A stretch of DNA of 6,418 nt from Burkholderiales bacterium (lineage in GTDB: Bacteria > Pseudomonadota > Gammaproteobacteria > Burkholderiales > Burkholderiaceae_B). The notes under the pieces were generated by a model. That model worked only from the letters and a program-made list of their open reading frames with translations, searched no databases and had not been told where the DNA came from. Shown here one piece after another: positions 5,062 to 6,418 of the stretch; the stretch's first letter is position 1; every line of letters starts with the position of its first letter. The position numbers and the translations under genes were made by a program. Location of the stretch: NCBI GenBank assembly GCA_005788065.1, contig SXZD01000103.1, positions 1 through 6,418 on the forward strand, given 5' to 3'.

Positions 5062-5364
5062 ATGCCAAAACTGAAACCCGTATCACCCGGCGAAATGCTG
5101 GATGAAGAATTCCTGAAACCTTTGGGCATTACAGCCTACCGGCTTGCAAAAGATATCGGGGTTCCTGTGACCCGTGTATACGATATCGTCGCTGGACGCC
5201 GGGGTATAACAGCAGAAACCGACCTGCTGCTGTGCAAATACTTTGGTCTCAGCGACGGGTGGTGGCTGAATCTGCAATGCCATCACGACACGCAATTGGC
5301 AAAACGCGCGCTGGCCAAACGTCTGCTGAAAGTGCCTCGCTGTCCACAGGTCGCCCGTACATAA
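5062..5364 (+). CDS. higA: HigA-type XRE antitoxin
   Basis: A 100-residue helix-turn-helix antitoxin that neutralises HigB and represses the higBA promoter. The sequence follows the HigA family closely: SPGEMLDEEFLKPLGITAYR (residues 8-27), LAKDIGVPVTRVYDIVAGRR (the helix-turn-helix, 28-47), GITAETDLLLCKYFG and WWLNLQCHHDTQLAKR (to about 83). The last 15 residues (LKVPRCPQVART) are basic and not distinctive. The ATG at 5062 lies 15 nt after the higB stop, within one transcript; it has only a weak GAG-containing ribosome site. The gene appears intact, unlike its partner's start. The stop codon lies at the edge of the following terminator. Confidence 0.93.
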   Translation: MPKLKPVSPGEMLDEEFLKPLGITAYRLAKDIGVPVTRVYDIVAGRRGITAETDLLLCKYFGLSDGWWLNLQCHHDTQLAKRALAKRLLKVPRCPQVART

Positions 5365-5389
5365 AAAACGGCGCACTCGCGTACGCCGT
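5363..5389 (-). terminator. Intrinsic terminator between convergent higA and gltD
   Basis: ACGGCG (5368-5373) and CGCCGT (5384-5389) form a GC-rich hairpin with a 10-nt loop that can add further pairs. On the minus strand it is followed at once by six T residues (A-run 5363-5368), ideal for stopping gltD transcripts. In the plus direction the tail is only CTTTGCTT, so it should also slow higBA transcripts, but less well. The T-tract overlaps the higA stop codon. Confidence 0.75.
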
Positions 5390-5476
5390 CTTTGCTTCAA
5401 ACCACTGCGGTAACACTGCGGAACAGTCGGTGAGTTAAGAGCAACTCTCGTCACTCGTCACTCGGTCACTCCACCA

Positions 5477-6418
5477 TCACCGCGGCAGCACACTCGCACC
5501 CATCAGGAACTCGTCCACCGCCTTGGCAGCCTGACGTCCCTCACGAATCGCCCACACCACCAGGCTTTGACCACGGCGCAGATCGCCCGCTGCAAACACC
5601 TTGTCCACATTGGTCGTGTAGCAGCCGTCCCCGTCGGTGGTAGCCTTGGCATTGCCGCGGTTGTCGCGCTCAACACCAAATGCTTTCAGAATACTGGCTG
5701 CGGGGCTCACAAAGCCCATGGCAAACAGCACCAGATCGGCCTTGATTTCAAACTCCGAGCCGGCCACTTCCTGCATTTTCATCTGGCCCGTGGCCTCGTC
5801 TTTCACCCACTCCACCTTGGCGCACAGGGCGGCTTTCACATTGCCCTTGCCGTCGTCGATGAACTTCTTGGTGGTCACGGCCCAATCGCGCTCCACACCT
5901 TCTTCGTGCGAACTGGAGGTGCGCAGCTTCATGGGCCAGTACGGCCACACCAGCGGCTTGTTCTCTTGCTCGGGCGGCTGGGGCATCAATTCAATTTGGG
6001 TTACGCCCGCAGCGCCATGGCGGTTGGACGTACCCACGCAGTCCGAACCGGTGTCGCCACCGCCGATGACCAGCACATGCTTCTTGGTGGCCATCAGTTG
6101 GTTCTTCAGCTTGTCGCCGGCGTTGACCTTGTTCTGCAAGGGCAGGAAGTCCATGGCAAAGTGCACACCCTTCAACTCGCGGCCGGGAACCGGCAGGTCG
6201 CGCGGGGCTTCTGCGCCACCGGTCAAAATGACAGCATCAAACTCGTCCATCAGCTGCTTTGGCGACACAACCTGCGTACCAAAATTGTTGATGCCACCCT
6301 CTTCCAGTTTGTCACCCACCAGAATGCCGGTGCGGAACTCAACACCTTCTTTGGTCATCTGGTCGACGCGCTTGTCGATGTGATGCTTTTCCATCTTGAA
6401 GTCGGGAATGACATAGCG
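5477..6418 (-). CDS. gltD: Glutamate synthase (NADPH) small subunit, N-terminus outside window
   Basis: The beta subunit of GOGAT, which takes electrons from NADPH through FAD and Fe-S centres to the large subunit GltB for glutamate synthesis from glutamine and 2-oxoglutarate. The visible 313 residues are the C-terminal two thirds; roughly the first 170 of a usual 470-490, including the N-terminal cysteine-rich Fe-S region, are off the edge. The frame is open to base 6418 and begins RYVIPDFKMEKHHID. Landmarks are AVILTGGAEAPRDLPVPG, the NADPH-binding glycine motif VIGGGDTGSDCVGTSNRHGA (visible residues about 117-136), LVLFAMGFVSP, and the C-terminal FAD motif VFAAGDLRRGQSLVVWAIR. An internal ATG at 6394 is not the real start. 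The stop is followed on this strand, about 90 bp away, by the terminator shared with higA. Confidence 0.96.
   Translation of the reverse strand, partial: RYVIPDFKMEKHHIDKRVDQMTKEGVEFRTGILVGDKLEEGGINNFGTQVVSPKQLMDEFDAVILTGGAEAPRDLPVPGRELKGVHFAMDFLPLQNKVNAGDKLKNQLMATKKHVLVIGGGDTGSDCVGTSNRHGAAGVTQIELMPQPPEQENKPLVWPYWPMKLRTSSSHEEGVERDWAVTTKKFIDDGKGNVKAALCAKVEWVKDEATGQMKMQEVAGSEFEIKADLVLFAMGFVSPAASILKAFGVERDNRGNAKATTDGDGCYTTNVDKVFAAGDLRRGQSLVVWAIREGRQAAKAVDEFLMGASVLPR

Noticed and set aside
5447..5468. Short tandem CTCGTCA repeats next to the gltD stop
   Set aside because: Only three imperfect 7-8 bp units; too short to support any functional element.
5637..6383. Long plus-strand open frame opposite gltD
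   Set aside because: Antisense shadow of gltD, rich in Ser, Pro and Thr with no domain pattern.

Overview
The window looks like a piece of a moderately GC-rich Gram-negative chromosome. The types of gltD, manC and gmm proteins fit a beta-proteobacterium, probably Burkholderiales (Comamonadaceae-like). That placement is inferred from protein resemblance only. Both edges cut through genes.

Layout, left to right. (1) 2-1132, minus: manC, mannose-1-phosphate guanylyltransferase, running off the left edge. Its recognisable sequence stops abruptly near base 110, before the usual linker and cupin domain. (2) 1133-1377: intergenic, with a probable minus-strand promoter whose -10 lies inside a perfect 9+9 bp inverted repeat. 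(3) 1378-1857, minus: gmm, GDP-mannose mannosyl hydrolase (Nudix type, GTG start). manC makes GDP-mannose and gmm hydrolyses it, so this side of the window belongs to a surface-polysaccharide sugar-nucleotide cluster. (4) 1966-3487, minus: hipB-hipA, an XRE-type antitoxin and HipA Ser/Thr kinase toxin with an 11-nt overlap. Upstream lie a good sigma70 promoter and three copies of an operator-like element whose centres are exactly 50 bp apart. (5) 3832-4484, minus: vapB-vapC (AbrB-type antitoxin and PIN-domain RNase) with a 4-nt ATGA overlap. (6) 4765-5364, plus: higB-higA in the usual toxin-first order. The higB body is intact, but its open frame has no ATG, GTG or TTG where the start should be. 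(7) 5363-5389: a terminator hairpin between convergent higA and gltD. (8) 5477-6418, minus: the C-terminal two thirds of gltD, glutamate synthase small subunit.

The theme is three complete toxin-antitoxin loci of unrelated families, back to back over about 3.4 kb, between a polysaccharide gene pair and a housekeeping nitrogen-assimilation gene. This is the arrangement of a small accessory island or TA hotspot. No transposase, integrase, tRNA, CRISPR array or attachment site is visible. None of the families is new. The most unusual points are the 50-bp-phased operator array of hipBA, the missing higB start codon, the vapB start region (TTG start with its own Shine-Dalgarno, inside an inverted repeat), and the break in manC homology at the left edge.
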